Source of the DNA: an uncultured Eubacterium sp.
Lineage (GTDB): Bacteria; Bacillota; Clostridia; Eubacteriales; Eubacteriaceae
DNA: 23,616 bases
Direction: 5' to 3'
Assembly (NCBI GenBank): GCA_902784045.1
Contig: CACZTE010000038.1
Location: 1 to 23,616 of the forward strand
This document shows positions 1 through 7,038 of this stretch, one piece after another; position 1 is the first letter of the stretch; every line of letters starts with the position of its first letter. The notes under the pieces are model-generated. The model was not told the origin of the DNA. It saw only the letters and a list, made by a program, of their open reading frames with translations, and made no database searches. A program made the translations under genes and the position numbers.

Positions 1-72
1 GATGCCAGTCGCAGGCAAAACGATCCACGTAAGTTTTTTCAAAAGGGAAAAAGCGATCATGGTGCGGCCTAG
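1..72 (+). CDS. Possible 3' end of an upstream gene (partial, unrecognised)
   Basis: Frame 1 is open from the window edge to a TAG at 70-72 and reads as a basic, hydrophilic C-terminus (begins DASRRQNDPRKFF, ends KSDHGAA). Only 23 codons are visible and no family can be named. Frame 2 stays open to 217 but runs through the terminator at 178-203, so it is less credible as a coding end. This may equally be non-coding RNA sequence upstream of the terminator. Confidence 0.22.
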   Translation, partial: DASRRQNDPRKFFQKGKSDHGAA

Positions 73-177
73 AAGTAAGACCGACCGGCCGAAGGGTCGA
101 GAGAAGGAGTTGTGCGATAATATCAAGCTAAACTTCCAGTCGGCGAGTGTGGGGACAAAGACCAGGTCAGCCGGGAC

Positions 178-203
178 GGACCCCTTTATCGGGTCCTTTT
201 TTT
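178..203 (+). terminator. Rho-independent terminator
   Basis: GGACCC (178-183) pairs perfectly with GGGTCC (191-196) around a 7-nt loop, and seven T residues follow at 197-203. It ends whatever transcript enters from the left and insulates the polysaccharide locus that starts about 60-75 nt further on. Confidence 0.85.
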
Positions 204-276
204 GCCGGGAGCGGTGAAAAAAATTGTATTTTTCAGTACTCAATCATTCTTAAGGTCATTCGTGTACAATAGTCAT

Positions 277-1329
277 ATGAAAAAAGAAAAGCATCCTTTG
301 GTTTCTGTCGTTATTCCCAATTATAATGGCGAGGCCTTTATCGAAAACTGCCTGGACAGTTTGCGCGGGCAAACTTTTAACGATTTTGAGATTGTTGTCG
401 TCGATGACGGTTCTACAGATAGTAGCGTTGAGATTATTCGAAAGCATTATCCTGATATTTGTTTGTTTATAAATGAGAATAATTCTGGTTTTGACGCGTC
501 GGTCAACCGCGGAATCAAAAACAGTCGCGGTGATTATTTGTTGCTTTTAAATAACGATGTGGTGGTCGAAGCGGACTTTGTCGAGGCCTTGACAAAAGCT
601 ATTTCGGCAAGAGAAAAAGCCTTTTCCGTATCGTCTAAAATGATTCGTTATTATGAGCGGGATACTCTGGATGATGCCGGTGATATGTTTCATATTTTGG
701 GCTGGGCTTTTAAGCGCGGAGACGGTTATCCGGCGGATACGCATAATGTGCCTTGCCGTATTTTTTCGACTTGCGCCGGCGCGGGAATTTATAAAAAATC
801 GGTTTTAGATGAAATTGGTCTTTTTGACGAAGCTTTTTTTGCCTATATGGAAGATGTAGATCTGGCTTATCGCGCGATGATTTACGGTTATGAAAATTGG
901 TATGAACCCAAGGCGGTTTGCTATCATATCGGTTCTGCGACAACAGCGGAAGGCAATAAGTATTCCGAATTTAAGGTTAAGATTTCTGCGAGAAACAATA
1001 TTTATACGGTTTATAAAAATATGCCGCCTTTGCAACTGGCCTGCAACATGCCGTTTCTTCTTTTGGGATTTGGCATTAAGGTGGTGTACTTTGCTCGAAA
1101 GGGATACGGAAAGGCTTATCTGTCGGGTTTAAAAGAAGGCGTCCTAGAAAGAAAAAAGATTGAGCGCGTCAAATTCAAAAAAAGCAATACCCGAAATTAT
1201 TTTAAAATCGAAAAAATGATGCTGTCGGGGCTTGCGCTTCAATTAGCATATAAAAGCCTTAATGCGGCAAAAAAGAAAAAACGCCGCAAAAACAAAAAAG
1301 AACGCAGGCAGTTGACGCTTGTCAAATAA
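277..1329 (+). CDS. GT2 family glycosyltransferase, rhamnosyltransferase-like
   Basis: This is a cytoplasmic or membrane-associated GT-A enzyme expected to move a sugar from an NDP-sugar to a growing lipid-linked polysaccharide. In the 350-residue protein, the N-terminal strand and loop LVSVVIPNYNG (8-18), VVDDGSTD (41-48) and LLLNNDV (about 89-95, the metal-binding DXD equivalent) are classic GT2. EDVDLAYR (about 192-199) is the acidic motif common in rhamnosyltransferase-like members. The C-terminus is strongly polybasic (AKKKKRRKNKKERR), which may favour membrane binding. Start choice is uncertain. ATG 277 fits the family N-terminus but lacks a Shine-Dalgarno; GTG 262 is in frame and has AAGG at 252-255. 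Donor and acceptor cannot be read from sequence. It is followed by a second GT2 after a 144-bp gap. Confidence 0.88.
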   Translation: MKKEKHPLVSVVIPNYNGEAFIENCLDSLRGQTFNDFEIVVVDDGSTDSSVEIIRKHYPDICLFINENNSGFDASVNRGIKNSRGDYLLLLNNDVVVEADFVEALTKAISAREKAFSVSSKMIRYYERDTLDDAGDMFHILGWAFKRGDGYPADTHNVPCRIFSTCAGAGIYKKSVLDEIGLFDEAFFAYMEDVDLAYRAMIYGYENWYEPKAVCYHIGSATTAEGNKYSEFKVKISARNNIYTVYKNMPPLQLACNMPFLLLGFGIKVVYFARKGYGKAYLSGLKEGVLERKKIERVKFKKSNTRNYFKIEKMMLSGLALQLAYKSLNAAKKKKRRKNKKERRQLTLVK

Positions 1330-1359
1330 TCCATATCGTTTTTGACCGGAACGGCTCAT

Positions 1360-1386
1360 TTGACAAGATGGTTTTCCTGTTTGAAT
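1360..1386 (+). promoter_or_regulatory. Possible promoter ahead of second GT2
   Basis: A perfect TTGACA lies at 1360-1365. The best -10 partner is TTGAAT (1381-1386), preceded by TG (1378-1379) as in an extended -10, but the spacer is only 15 nt. The -35 is good and the rest weak. Transcription from here would carry the inverted repeat at 1389-1446 in its leader. Confidence 0.3.
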
Positions 1387-1388
1387 CG

Positions 1389-1446
1389 ATGAAGCATGAA
1401 AGCGGTTTGTGCCAAAACAAATGTGACCGATCTTGTCGTGCTTCAT
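1389..1446 (+). repeat. Imperfect 11-bp inverted repeat with nested arms in GT2 leader
   Basis: ATGAAGCATGA (1389-1399) is complementary to TCGTGCTTCAT (1436-1446) with one mismatch. Inside it, CGGT (1403-1406) can pair with ACCG (1426-1429), or TTTGT (1406-1410) with ACAAA (1417-1421). GACAAGAT (1362-1369) is also a perfect complement of ATCTTGTC (1430-1437), giving a competing fold. No T-tract follows, so it is not a simple terminator. It ends 27 nt before the next start codon. Confidence 0.5.
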
Positions 1447-1473
1447 GAGGTAACTTTAATAACGGAGAGCAAC

Positions 1474-2343
1474 ATGGATCTATCGATCATTATTGTGAAT
1501 TATAAGACGGAAACCGTCACCTTAAAATGTCTCAAATCCGTGTTTGACGCGGATTATCAAAATTATACAGTGGAAGTGATTGTGGTTGACAATGCCTCCG
1601 GTGACGGCAGTGCCGAGGCGATTAAATCGGCTTATCCACAGATCAATTTAATCATCAATGATGCGAATTTAGGTTTTTCCAAAGCCAATAATATCGGGAT
1701 TCGCGCGGCGAAAGGTGATTATGTGTTACTGCTTAATTCTGATACGAAAGTGAGATCGGATACGATTTCGCGCTGTTTGGACTACATCAAAAGGCATCCC
1801 GACATCGGTGCTCTCGGCTGCAAAGTTTTGCTTTCCGACGGCACACTGGATCCGGCTTGCAAGCGCAGTTTTCCGACGCCGCTCAGCGGGGTGTTTCATA
1901 CGCTAAAATTAGACAAAAAATTTCCAAACAGCAAGGTTTTCGGCGCGTATGATCTCACTTATTTAGACGAAAATAAAATTTATTCGCTTCACTGCATTAC
2001 CGGTGCTTTTATGATGGTGCCTATGAATGTCATTAAAGCTGTCGGCATGCTTGATGAGGACTATTTTATGTACGGTGAGGATATCGACTGGTGCTACCGC
2101 ATTAAACAGGCCGGCTATAAAGTCGTCTATTATCCAAAAGCGGAAATTACGCATTATAAACGCGTCAGCGGTTTCGGAAAGCGCAATCCAAAAGTAGTGG
2201 CCGCTTTTTATGATGCGATGACTATTTTTTATGACAAGCATTATCGCAAAAAATACAGCCCTCTAACCCGAGGCGCCATGAACTTCGGCACAAAAATACT
2301 TAAAGCCAGAGCGCTAAAGAAAAACGCGAAAGCAGGGAGGTGA
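1474..2343 (+). CDS. GT2 family glycosyltransferase, rhamnosyltransferase-like
   Basis: This second GT-A transferase (289 residues) is likely to act on the same lipid-linked glycan. Visible motifs are SIIIVNYKT at the N-terminus, VVDNASGDGS (37-46), the NLGFSKANNIGI stretch (65-76), LLLNSDT (85-91, metal-binding position) and GEDIDWCYR (201-209). These are typical of the bacterial rhamnosyltransferase / WcaE-like GT2 group. ATG 1474 is chosen because GGAG sits 8 nt upstream and the family motif begins at once. An upstream in-frame ATG at 1396 would add 26 unrelated residues and lies inside an inverted repeat. The stop codon is 4 nt before the next start, and the next gene's ribosome binding site lies in the last codons, so the two are probably translationally coupled. 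Sugar specificity is unknown. Confidence 0.9.
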   Translation: MDLSIIIVNYKTETVTLKCLKSVFDADYQNYTVEVIVVDNASGDGSAEAIKSAYPQINLIINDANLGFSKANNIGIRAAKGDYVLLLNSDTKVRSDTISRCLDYIKRHPDIGALGCKVLLSDGTLDPACKRSFPTPLSGVFHTLKLDKKFPNSKVFGAYDLTYLDENKIYSLHCITGAFMMVPMNVIKAVGMLDEDYFMYGEDIDWCYRIKQAGYKVVYYPKAEITHYKRVSGFGKRNPKVVAAFYDAMTIFYDKHYRKKYSPLTRGAMNFGTKILKARALKKNAKAGR

Positions 2344-2347
2344 GCCT

Positions 2348-3745
2348 ATGATAAAAAGCAATCAGAACTTTTTCAACGGCCTTTTAATTCTCTGCGATAT
2401 GATTGTCGTGGCCGGCGCTTTGTTTCTGGCTTATTATCTTCGTTTTTCATCACCTTTGTTCGACGATGGGATCCGGGTTTTGCGTCTGACCTCTTACGCA
2501 AGACTTCTTTTGATTCTTTTGCCGATTTATTTGCTGTTATTTGTCAGTTTCGGCCTCTATAAGCCTTATCGAAAGCAACGGTTTTATCGAGAATGCGAGC
2601 GAATCGCGGTGGCGAATCTGCTTGGAATGATCATTATTTTGTCCATTCTCTACGCGGTCAGAAGCGTTGATTTTTCCCGTATTATGCTCGGCCTGTTTTA
2701 TTTGATCAGCACCGGCGGAATGATTGTCGAACGCGGCATTATTCGTTATTCGCTAAGGGCAATACGAAAAAAAGGCGTCAATCTGAAATATATTATTGTC
2801 GTCGGAGCCGGAAAGCTCGGCCAGGCTTTTATTGATAAAGTCAATAGCGATCCCCATATGGGATATCAGATTTTCGGATATGTCGACGACTATTATCCAC
2901 GGGGTGAAAAGGACGGCATTCCGATTTTGGGAACAACGCGGGAAATGGAGAAAATCCTGGAACAAAACCGTGTGGACGAAGTGATCATTGCTCTGCCCAA
3001 CACCAGCTATAGACGGATTAACGCGGTGATTGATACCTGTGAATTCATGGGTGTTAAAACGCAGATCATTCCTGACTATTTCAATCTGGTCCGCGGCTCA
3101 AAGCCGGCTTTTGATGAATTGGATGGTATTCCGCTCATCAACACCCGCTACGTGCCTTTGGACGATCCTTTTACGCATATTGCCAAGCGGGTTTTTGATA
3201 TAGTCACTTCTCTTTTGGTGCTTATCATTTTATCTCCGCTGCTTATCATCACGGCCATTTTAGTCAAAGTGACATCTCCCGGACCAGTCATTTATAAGCA
3301 AACCCGTGTCGGCGTTAACCGCAAAGAGTTCGAAATCTATAAATTCCGTTCGATGCGAAATGATGTCCCCGAAGTAGGAGATAAAACTTGGACGACCAAA
3401 GACGATCCCCGTAAAACAAAATTTGGAAGTTTCATCAGAAAAACCTGTATTGATGAACTGCCTCAGTTTTATAATGTGCTCAAAGGCGATATGAGCATCG
3501 TCGGCCCCCGGCCGGAGAGACCGTTTTTTGTCAATAAATATAAAAACGAAGTGCCCCAGTACATGATTAAGCACCACGTTCGTCCAGGCCTGACAGGTCT
3601 TGCTCAAGTTCGCGGTTACCGCGGGGATACATCCATTGAAAAGCGGATTGAATGCGACATTGAATATATCGAAAAATGGTCGCTTTGGATGGAAATCGGG
3701 ATTATTATCAAAACGCCCTTTTCCATGTTTAAATACGCGTATTAA
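2348..3745 (+). CDS. Polyprenyl glycosylphosphotransferase (WbaP/CpsE-like initiating enzyme)
   Basis: This enzyme transfers a sugar-1-phosphate from a UDP-sugar to undecaprenyl phosphate, the first step of a surface polysaccharide repeat. At 465 residues it has the usual length of the large polytopic class. The N-terminal half contains about four or five membrane helices (roughly residues 10-130). A Rossmann-like segment IIVVGAGKLGQ (about 148-158) matches the CoA-binding_3-like regulatory domain. The C-terminal catalytic domain (about 280-465) carries KRVFDIVTS followed by a re-entrant hydrophobic helix, SPGPVIYKQTRVG, YKFRSMR, the catalytic IDELPQF dyad (Asp369-Glu370), GDMSIVGPRPE and RPGLTGLAQV. 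The ribosome binding site GGGAGG overlaps the end of the previous gene. The sugar (glucose, galactose or GlcNAc-type) cannot be assigned. Its position after two GT2 genes supports a capsule or wall-polysaccharide locus. Confidence 0.93.
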   Translation: MIKSNQNFFNGLLILCDMIVVAGALFLAYYLRFSSPLFDDGIRVLRLTSYARLLLILLPIYLLLFVSFGLYKPYRKQRFYRECERIAVANLLGMIIILSILYAVRSVDFSRIMLGLFYLISTGGMIVERGIIRYSLRAIRKKGVNLKYIIVVGAGKLGQAFIDKVNSDPHMGYQIFGYVDDYYPRGEKDGIPILGTTREMEKILEQNRVDEVIIALPNTSYRRINAVIDTCEFMGVKTQIIPDYFNLVRGSKPAFDELDGIPLINTRYVPLDDPFTHIAKRVFDIVTSLLVLIILSPLLIITAILVKVTSPGPVIYKQTRVGVNRKEFEIYKFRSMRNDVPEVGDKTWTTKDDPRKTKFGSFIRKTCIDELPQFYNVLKGDMSIVGPRPERPFFVNKYKNEVPQYMIKHHVRPGLTGLAQVRGYRGDTSIEKRIECDIEYIEKWSLWMEIGIIIKTPFSMFKYAY

Positions 3746-3848
3746 ATTTGGACGTCCTTTCATGGAACGTAAGGGTGAGGTTAAGACGCCATCTATAATT
3801 AATGAGTTTTCGGACGAATCTGTGATTTGTGAGCGTTTGTTATCGAAA

Positions 3849-3879
3849 ACTTAACGAAAAGTGTTTTAGATTATAATAA
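3849..3879 (+). promoter_or_regulatory. Possible promoter for the DUF2142-GT2 unit
   Basis: In the 148-bp gap 3746-3893, TATAAT (3872-3877) is a perfect -10. TTAACG (3851-3856) is a 4/6 -35 with a short 15-nt spacer. A start near 3884 would give a leader of about 10 nt holding GGGGAAACG as ribosome binding site. The gap shows no terminator, so read-through from the upstream operon is also possible. Confidence 0.45.
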
Positions 3880-3893
3880 ATCGGGGAAACGAA

Positions 3894-5546
3894 ATGAACA
3901 CACCTCAAGAACAACGACGAATTGAGCGGGAGCGTAGAAGGCGTATGCAGAAAAAGCAAACGCAGTCTCAGCCGCTGCCCCAAGAACAAAACACAGAGCG
4001 ATATTCGTACCAGCCAACAGAAGAAAAGCCATTTCGTCCGAGGACACAGGATGAACTGTTTCAATCGGAACCGTACAGCCCGGAGACGGATCAAACCGTC
4101 ATCGATTCCGGGAAAAATTTTTCCGATGAGTCAAAAGCATTTCCCGCGCATAAATGGTTTGTCGTGTTGGCGCTGGTTTTCGGCGTGATTTTTGTTTTTC
4201 TGACACCGCCGTTTCAAGTGCCGGATGAAATGACGCATTTTTTAAAAAGCTATTCGCTTTCCGAGTTTCGGTTGGTGCCGCGGGTGGAAGACGGCGTCGT
4301 AATCGACGAAATGGACTCGGAAGTGATGGCTTTTGTTTCTGCTTTCGGCTATTTGAACAGTCATCCAGAAAACAAAACAAGTATCGGTGATATCGTAACT
4401 TGGAACGATGTTTATTCGTCTACGTTTAACGCAAAAGAACAAACGACATATGTCACTGTTAATGCCTATATCGTGTATTACATTCCCCAGGCTTTCGGAA
4501 TGGCTATTGCCCATCTTTTCGGCATGTCTGTGCTGTGGACGCTTTTTATGGGCAGGCTGTTCAACTTGTTTTTTTATGTAGTTATATTGTACTTAGCCAT
4601 AAAGACAACGCCGATATGCAAAAATCTGTTCTTTTTATTGGCACTTTTACCCATGGCGCTTTTTCAGGCTGCCAGCTTGTCCTACGATGTCATGGTTATA
4701 TCGGTGTGCGCGCTTTTTGTTGCCGAGGTATTAAATCTTTCTTATAATTCTCAGGCACAATTTTCAACGCAAAGTTTTGTGAAAATCCTTATTTTGAGCA
4801 TTATGCTCATATTTGTTAAAACGGTGTATTTTCCGTTGGTGCTGCTTGTACTGTCTATTCCCGCAGAAAAGTTTGGCGTGAAAAAAGATCGCTTTCGGGT
4901 GTTTTTGCAGATTGCCATCGCAACGCTGGCTGTTTATGTGATTATCACAATTTTCCGGAAAATCGTTTATGCCGGTGTTGTCACCGACAACACAATGACA
5001 TCGGACCAGATTATCAACGTTATAACCAATCCGATTCGGTTGCTGAGCGTGGTTCAAAATACCTTTCAAGCCTTCGGCAGCAATTTTGGTGAGGAATTTA
5101 TCGGCAGACTCGGCTGGCTGGATGTTGTTTTGCCCGGTTGGCTCATCGGATTATATTATATCGGACTGATTGGCGCTCTTTTTGAGATGAACAGAACAGA
5201 AACCGGTTTTATCCGGAATCATAGATTTTCCGATACCATCAGGTTTTTTGTGCTGACGGCCATTGCGTTAACGGGATTTGTTTTACTGCTGTTTGCGGTG
5301 TTTTATTATATTTTAACACTGGTAACCCTTGGCCAAGAAGGAGCCACCATAGCCAATGGAATACAAGGACGCTATTTTATTCCGGTTGCTTATCCTGCTT
5401 TTGCCGCTTTGGCGGCGCTTCTCAATTATAAAATCACCTTTGGGGATAAATTTTACCAAATCACTAAAATATCGAATGTGGTATTGGTGGTTATTGCCCA
5501 AATTGTGTCAATCGCTTCGCTGGCGACGCGATATTATGTATCTTAA
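3894..5546 (+). CDS. DUF2142 polytopic membrane protein, putative GT-C-like glycosyltransferase
   Basis: A 550-residue integral membrane protein. Residues 1-86 are a hydrophilic, Gln/Arg/Glu-rich cytoplasmic tail. About ten or more hydrophobic helices follow, starting at about 88-105. The signature TPPFQVPDEMTHF (104-116) just after helix 1 identifies DUF2142; in GT-C enzymes an acidic pair at this extracytoplasmic loop (here Asp111-Glu112) is catalytic. This suggests use of a polyprenyl-phosphate sugar on the outer face of the membrane (inference). Downstream lie a small carrier-like protein, a polyprenyl-phosphate sugar synthase-like GT2 and a DUF2304 protein, which fits a glycan side-chain decoration role. 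The start ATG has GGGGAAACG upstream. The long charged tail is unusual for the family. DUF2142 function is not established experimentally as far as I know. Confidence 0.82.
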   Translation: MNTPQEQRRIERERRRRMQKKQTQSQPLPQEQNTERYSYQPTEEKPFRPRTQDELFQSEPYSPETDQTVIDSGKNFSDESKAFPAHKWFVVLALVFGVIFVFLTPPFQVPDEMTHFLKSYSLSEFRLVPRVEDGVVIDEMDSEVMAFVSAFGYLNSHPENKTSIGDIVTWNDVYSSTFNAKEQTTYVTVNAYIVYYIPQAFGMAIAHLFGMSVLWTLFMGRLFNLFFYVVILYLAIKTTPICKNLFFLLALLPMALFQAASLSYDVMVISVCALFVAEVLNLSYNSQAQFSTQSFVKILILSIMLIFVKTVYFPLVLLVLSIPAEKFGVKKDRFRVFLQIAIATLAVYVIITIFRKIVYAGVVTDNTMTSDQIINVITNPIRLLSVVQNTFQAFGSNFGEEFIGRLGWLDVVLPGWLIGLYYIGLIGALFEMNRTETGFIRNHRFSDTIRFFVLTAIALTGFVLLLFAVFYYILTLVTLGQEGATIANGIQGRYFIPVAYPAFAALAALLNYKITFGDKFYQITKISNVVLVVIAQIVSIASLATRYYVS

Positions 5547-5560
5547 AAGGAAAAACAATT

Positions 5561-5911
5561 ATGATGATTATTGCCGTTGTTGTTTATCTGTTTTGCACGG
5601 TAGGGGGGCTTACGCTTGTTAAACTCGGCTCGGATGCTAATAAACTGGTTATCACCAGCAGTTTCTTTAATTTGCAGTTGTCTTATCTGACGGTGTTGGG
5701 ATTGGTGTTGTATGTTGTCAGTTTTGTAATGTGGATTGTTATCGTTCAGCAGTTTGATTTAAGCTATATCCAGCCGGTAACGACGGGTCTGTCCTATGTT
5801 CTCATTATCGCGGCGTCGATTTTTGTCCTAAAAGAAACCGTTGCGCCAATGCAGTGGGTGGGACTTGCGTTTATTTTAGTCGGTGTTGTTTTGATGAATC
5901 TTAAACGGTAA
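5561..5911 (+). CDS. Small EamA/SMR-like four-helix membrane protein (putative lipid-linked sugar flippase subunit)
   Basis: A 116-residue protein made almost wholly of four hydrophobic helices (about 3-20, 38-60, 69-88, 94-113). It resembles the small multidrug resistance / ArnE-ArnF part of the DMT superfamily, including QPVTTGLSYVLII in helix 3 and KETVAPMQWVGLAFILVGV in helix 4. The helix 1 Glu of drug-exporting SMR proteins (Glu14 of EmrE) is not seen; the only charged residue near there is Lys21. A drug pump is therefore unlikely, and a carrier for undecaprenyl-phosphate-linked sugar is the better guess from context. AAAGG lies about 10 nt before the ATG. It sits 14 nt after the DUF2142 gene and 9 nt before the polyprenyl-sugar synthase gene. 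Such proteins work as dimers; whether this one pairs with itself is unknown. Confidence 0.8.
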   Translation: MMIIAVVVYLFCTVGGLTLVKLGSDANKLVITSSFFNLQLSYLTVLGLVLYVVSFVMWIVIVQQFDLSYIQPVTTGLSYVLIIAASIFVLKETVAPMQWVGLAFILVGVVLMNLKR

Positions 5912-5920
5912 GGAGTTTAG

Positions 5921-6649
5921 ATGTCTGTTTTAATGATTATTCCGGCGCATAACGAGGAGATGAATCTTCCCTTGGTGTTTGCTGATATTCAAGAAAATTT
6001 TCCAGAAGCGGATATACTCGTGATCAATGATTGTTCCACCGACGATACAGTATCTGTCATTCAATCCCATCCTGATGTGAAATATCTGAATTTGCCGATT
6101 AATCTGGGCTATTTCTTTGCTATTCAAACAGGGTTAAAATATGCGGTCCAGGAAAATTATGACTACCTTATTCAATTTGACGGAGATGGACAGCATTTGG
6201 CCAGTGAGGCCAAGAGAATGTACGATTTTGCTTTAAAAAGCGACACGGATATTGTCATTGGGTCACGTTTTTTGGAAAACAAAGGCTATCATCACTCATT
6301 TTTCAGAAGGGTGGGAACAGGACTTTTTAAACAGATAATCAAAATGCTTACCGGCAAAACCATTTCCGACCCCACATCGGGATTGCAGGTTTTAAAGCGC
6401 GATGTTTTTACGCCCCTTTCCAAAATTGACGCCTATCCCGAATTCGCAGACGCTAATTTACTGATTCAACTTATTTATCAGGGTTATTCCATTGATGAAG
6501 TTTCGGTTAAAATGAAAAATAGAGAATCAGGCGAAAGCATGCATGGCGGCATCGTTAAGCCTGCGAAATATATGTTTAAGATGATTTATTATATCATCGT
6601 TGTTTTTTTCAATAATATAACAGGTATGAAAAAGGTGAAGCGCTCATGA
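5921..6649 (+). CDS. GT2 polyprenyl-phosphate sugar synthase-like (dolichyl-phosphate mannose synthase family)
   Basis: A 242-residue GT-A enzyme of the DPM1/GacI type, expected to make undecaprenyl-phosphate-sugar at the inner membrane face. Motifs are MIIPAHNEE (5-13), VINDCSTDDT (34-43), the metal-binding FDGDGQH (86-92), IGSRF (113-117), the acceptor-site pattern SDPTSGLQ (149-156) and MKNRESGES (198-206). A C-terminal hydrophobic segment (about 221-232) may anchor it; there is no long multi-helix tail as in ArnC/GtrB-type proteins. AAGGAG lies 5 nt before ATG. The stop overlaps the DUF2304 start by 4 nt (ATGA), so the two are translationally coupled. In group A Streptococcus the equivalent pair is GacI-GacJ, where the small partner activates the synthase; function here is by analogy. 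Confidence 0.88.
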   Translation: MSVLMIIPAHNEEMNLPLVFADIQENFPEADILVINDCSTDDTVSVIQSHPDVKYLNLPINLGYFFAIQTGLKYAVQENYDYLIQFDGDGQHLASEAKRMYDFALKSDTDIVIGSRFLENKGYHHSFFRRVGTGLFKQIIKMLTGKTISDPTSGLQVLKRDVFTPLSKIDAYPEFADANLLIQLIYQGYSIDEVSVKMKNRESGESMHGGIVKPAKYMFKMIYYIIVVFFNNITGMKKVKRS

Positions 6650-7038
6650 CAGCCCGTATTTTTTTCATCTTAGTGGCAATTATAACGATTGTCTTTATTT
6701 ACCGCAACGTGCGGAAAAATCAAATCAGTCAGGATGAAAGCATTCTGTGGATGATCGGTGCGGTTGTCATTTTGATTTTCGGCATCTGGCCGGAACTCAT
6801 CATCATTCTGGCTGATGCCGTTGGCATTGATTACGCGCCGTCGCTTTTGTTTTTACTTGGTTTACTGTTTTTGTTTATGTTTTCATTGCGGAGCAGTCAG
6901 AATATCAGCCGATTACGGGAGCGCAATAAAGAACTGATTCAAAACGCGGCGCTGCTTGAAAAACGCATTCGCGATTTGGAAGCGAAATATAAGGAATTGC
7001 CAAAAGAAACTGAAAAAGGAGATGATGCCGATGCTTAA
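6646..7038 (+). CDS. DUF2304 small membrane protein (GacJ-like partner of the sugar synthase)
   Basis: A 130-residue protein with three hydrophobic helices (about 3-19, 34-53, 62-82). A charged amphipathic, probably coiled-coil tail follows (about 85-120, SRLRERNKELIQNAALLEK). Helix 2 carries the WMIGAVVILIFGIWPE pattern typical of DUF2304. The family is nearly always next to a DPM-like GT2. Streptococcal GacJ binds GacI and raises its catalytic efficiency, so a similar role is inferred. The start overlaps the upstream stop by 4 nt, and the end overlaps the next start by 8 nt. The ribosome binding site of the next gene is inside this coding sequence. Confidence 0.85.
   Translation: MTARIFFILVAIITIVFIYRNVRKNQISQDESILWMIGAVVILIFGIWPELIIILADAVGIDYAPSLLFLLGLLFLFMFSLRSSQNISRLRERNKELIQNAALLEKRIRDLEAKYKELPKETEKGDDADA

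Noticed and set aside
161..170. ACCAGGTCAG identical to part of the bacterial SRP RNA core
   Set aside because: The conserved GGAA-tetraloop helix that should follow is missing, and the sequence runs straight into the terminator; a 10-nt match is not enough.
2..217. 71-codon open frame at the left edge
   Set aside because: It reads through the intrinsic terminator hairpin and its T-tract, and its composition is not protein-like; frame 1 ending at 72 is the better coding candidate.
3260..3763. 167-codon minus-strand open frame
   Set aside because: It is fully antisense to the phosphoglycosyltransferase catalytic domain, whose conserved motifs prove the plus-strand reading.
5561..5911. Small multidrug-resistance exporter (drug resistance gene)
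   Set aside because: The helix 1 glutamate required for drug/proton exchange is not present and the genetic setting is polysaccharide synthesis.
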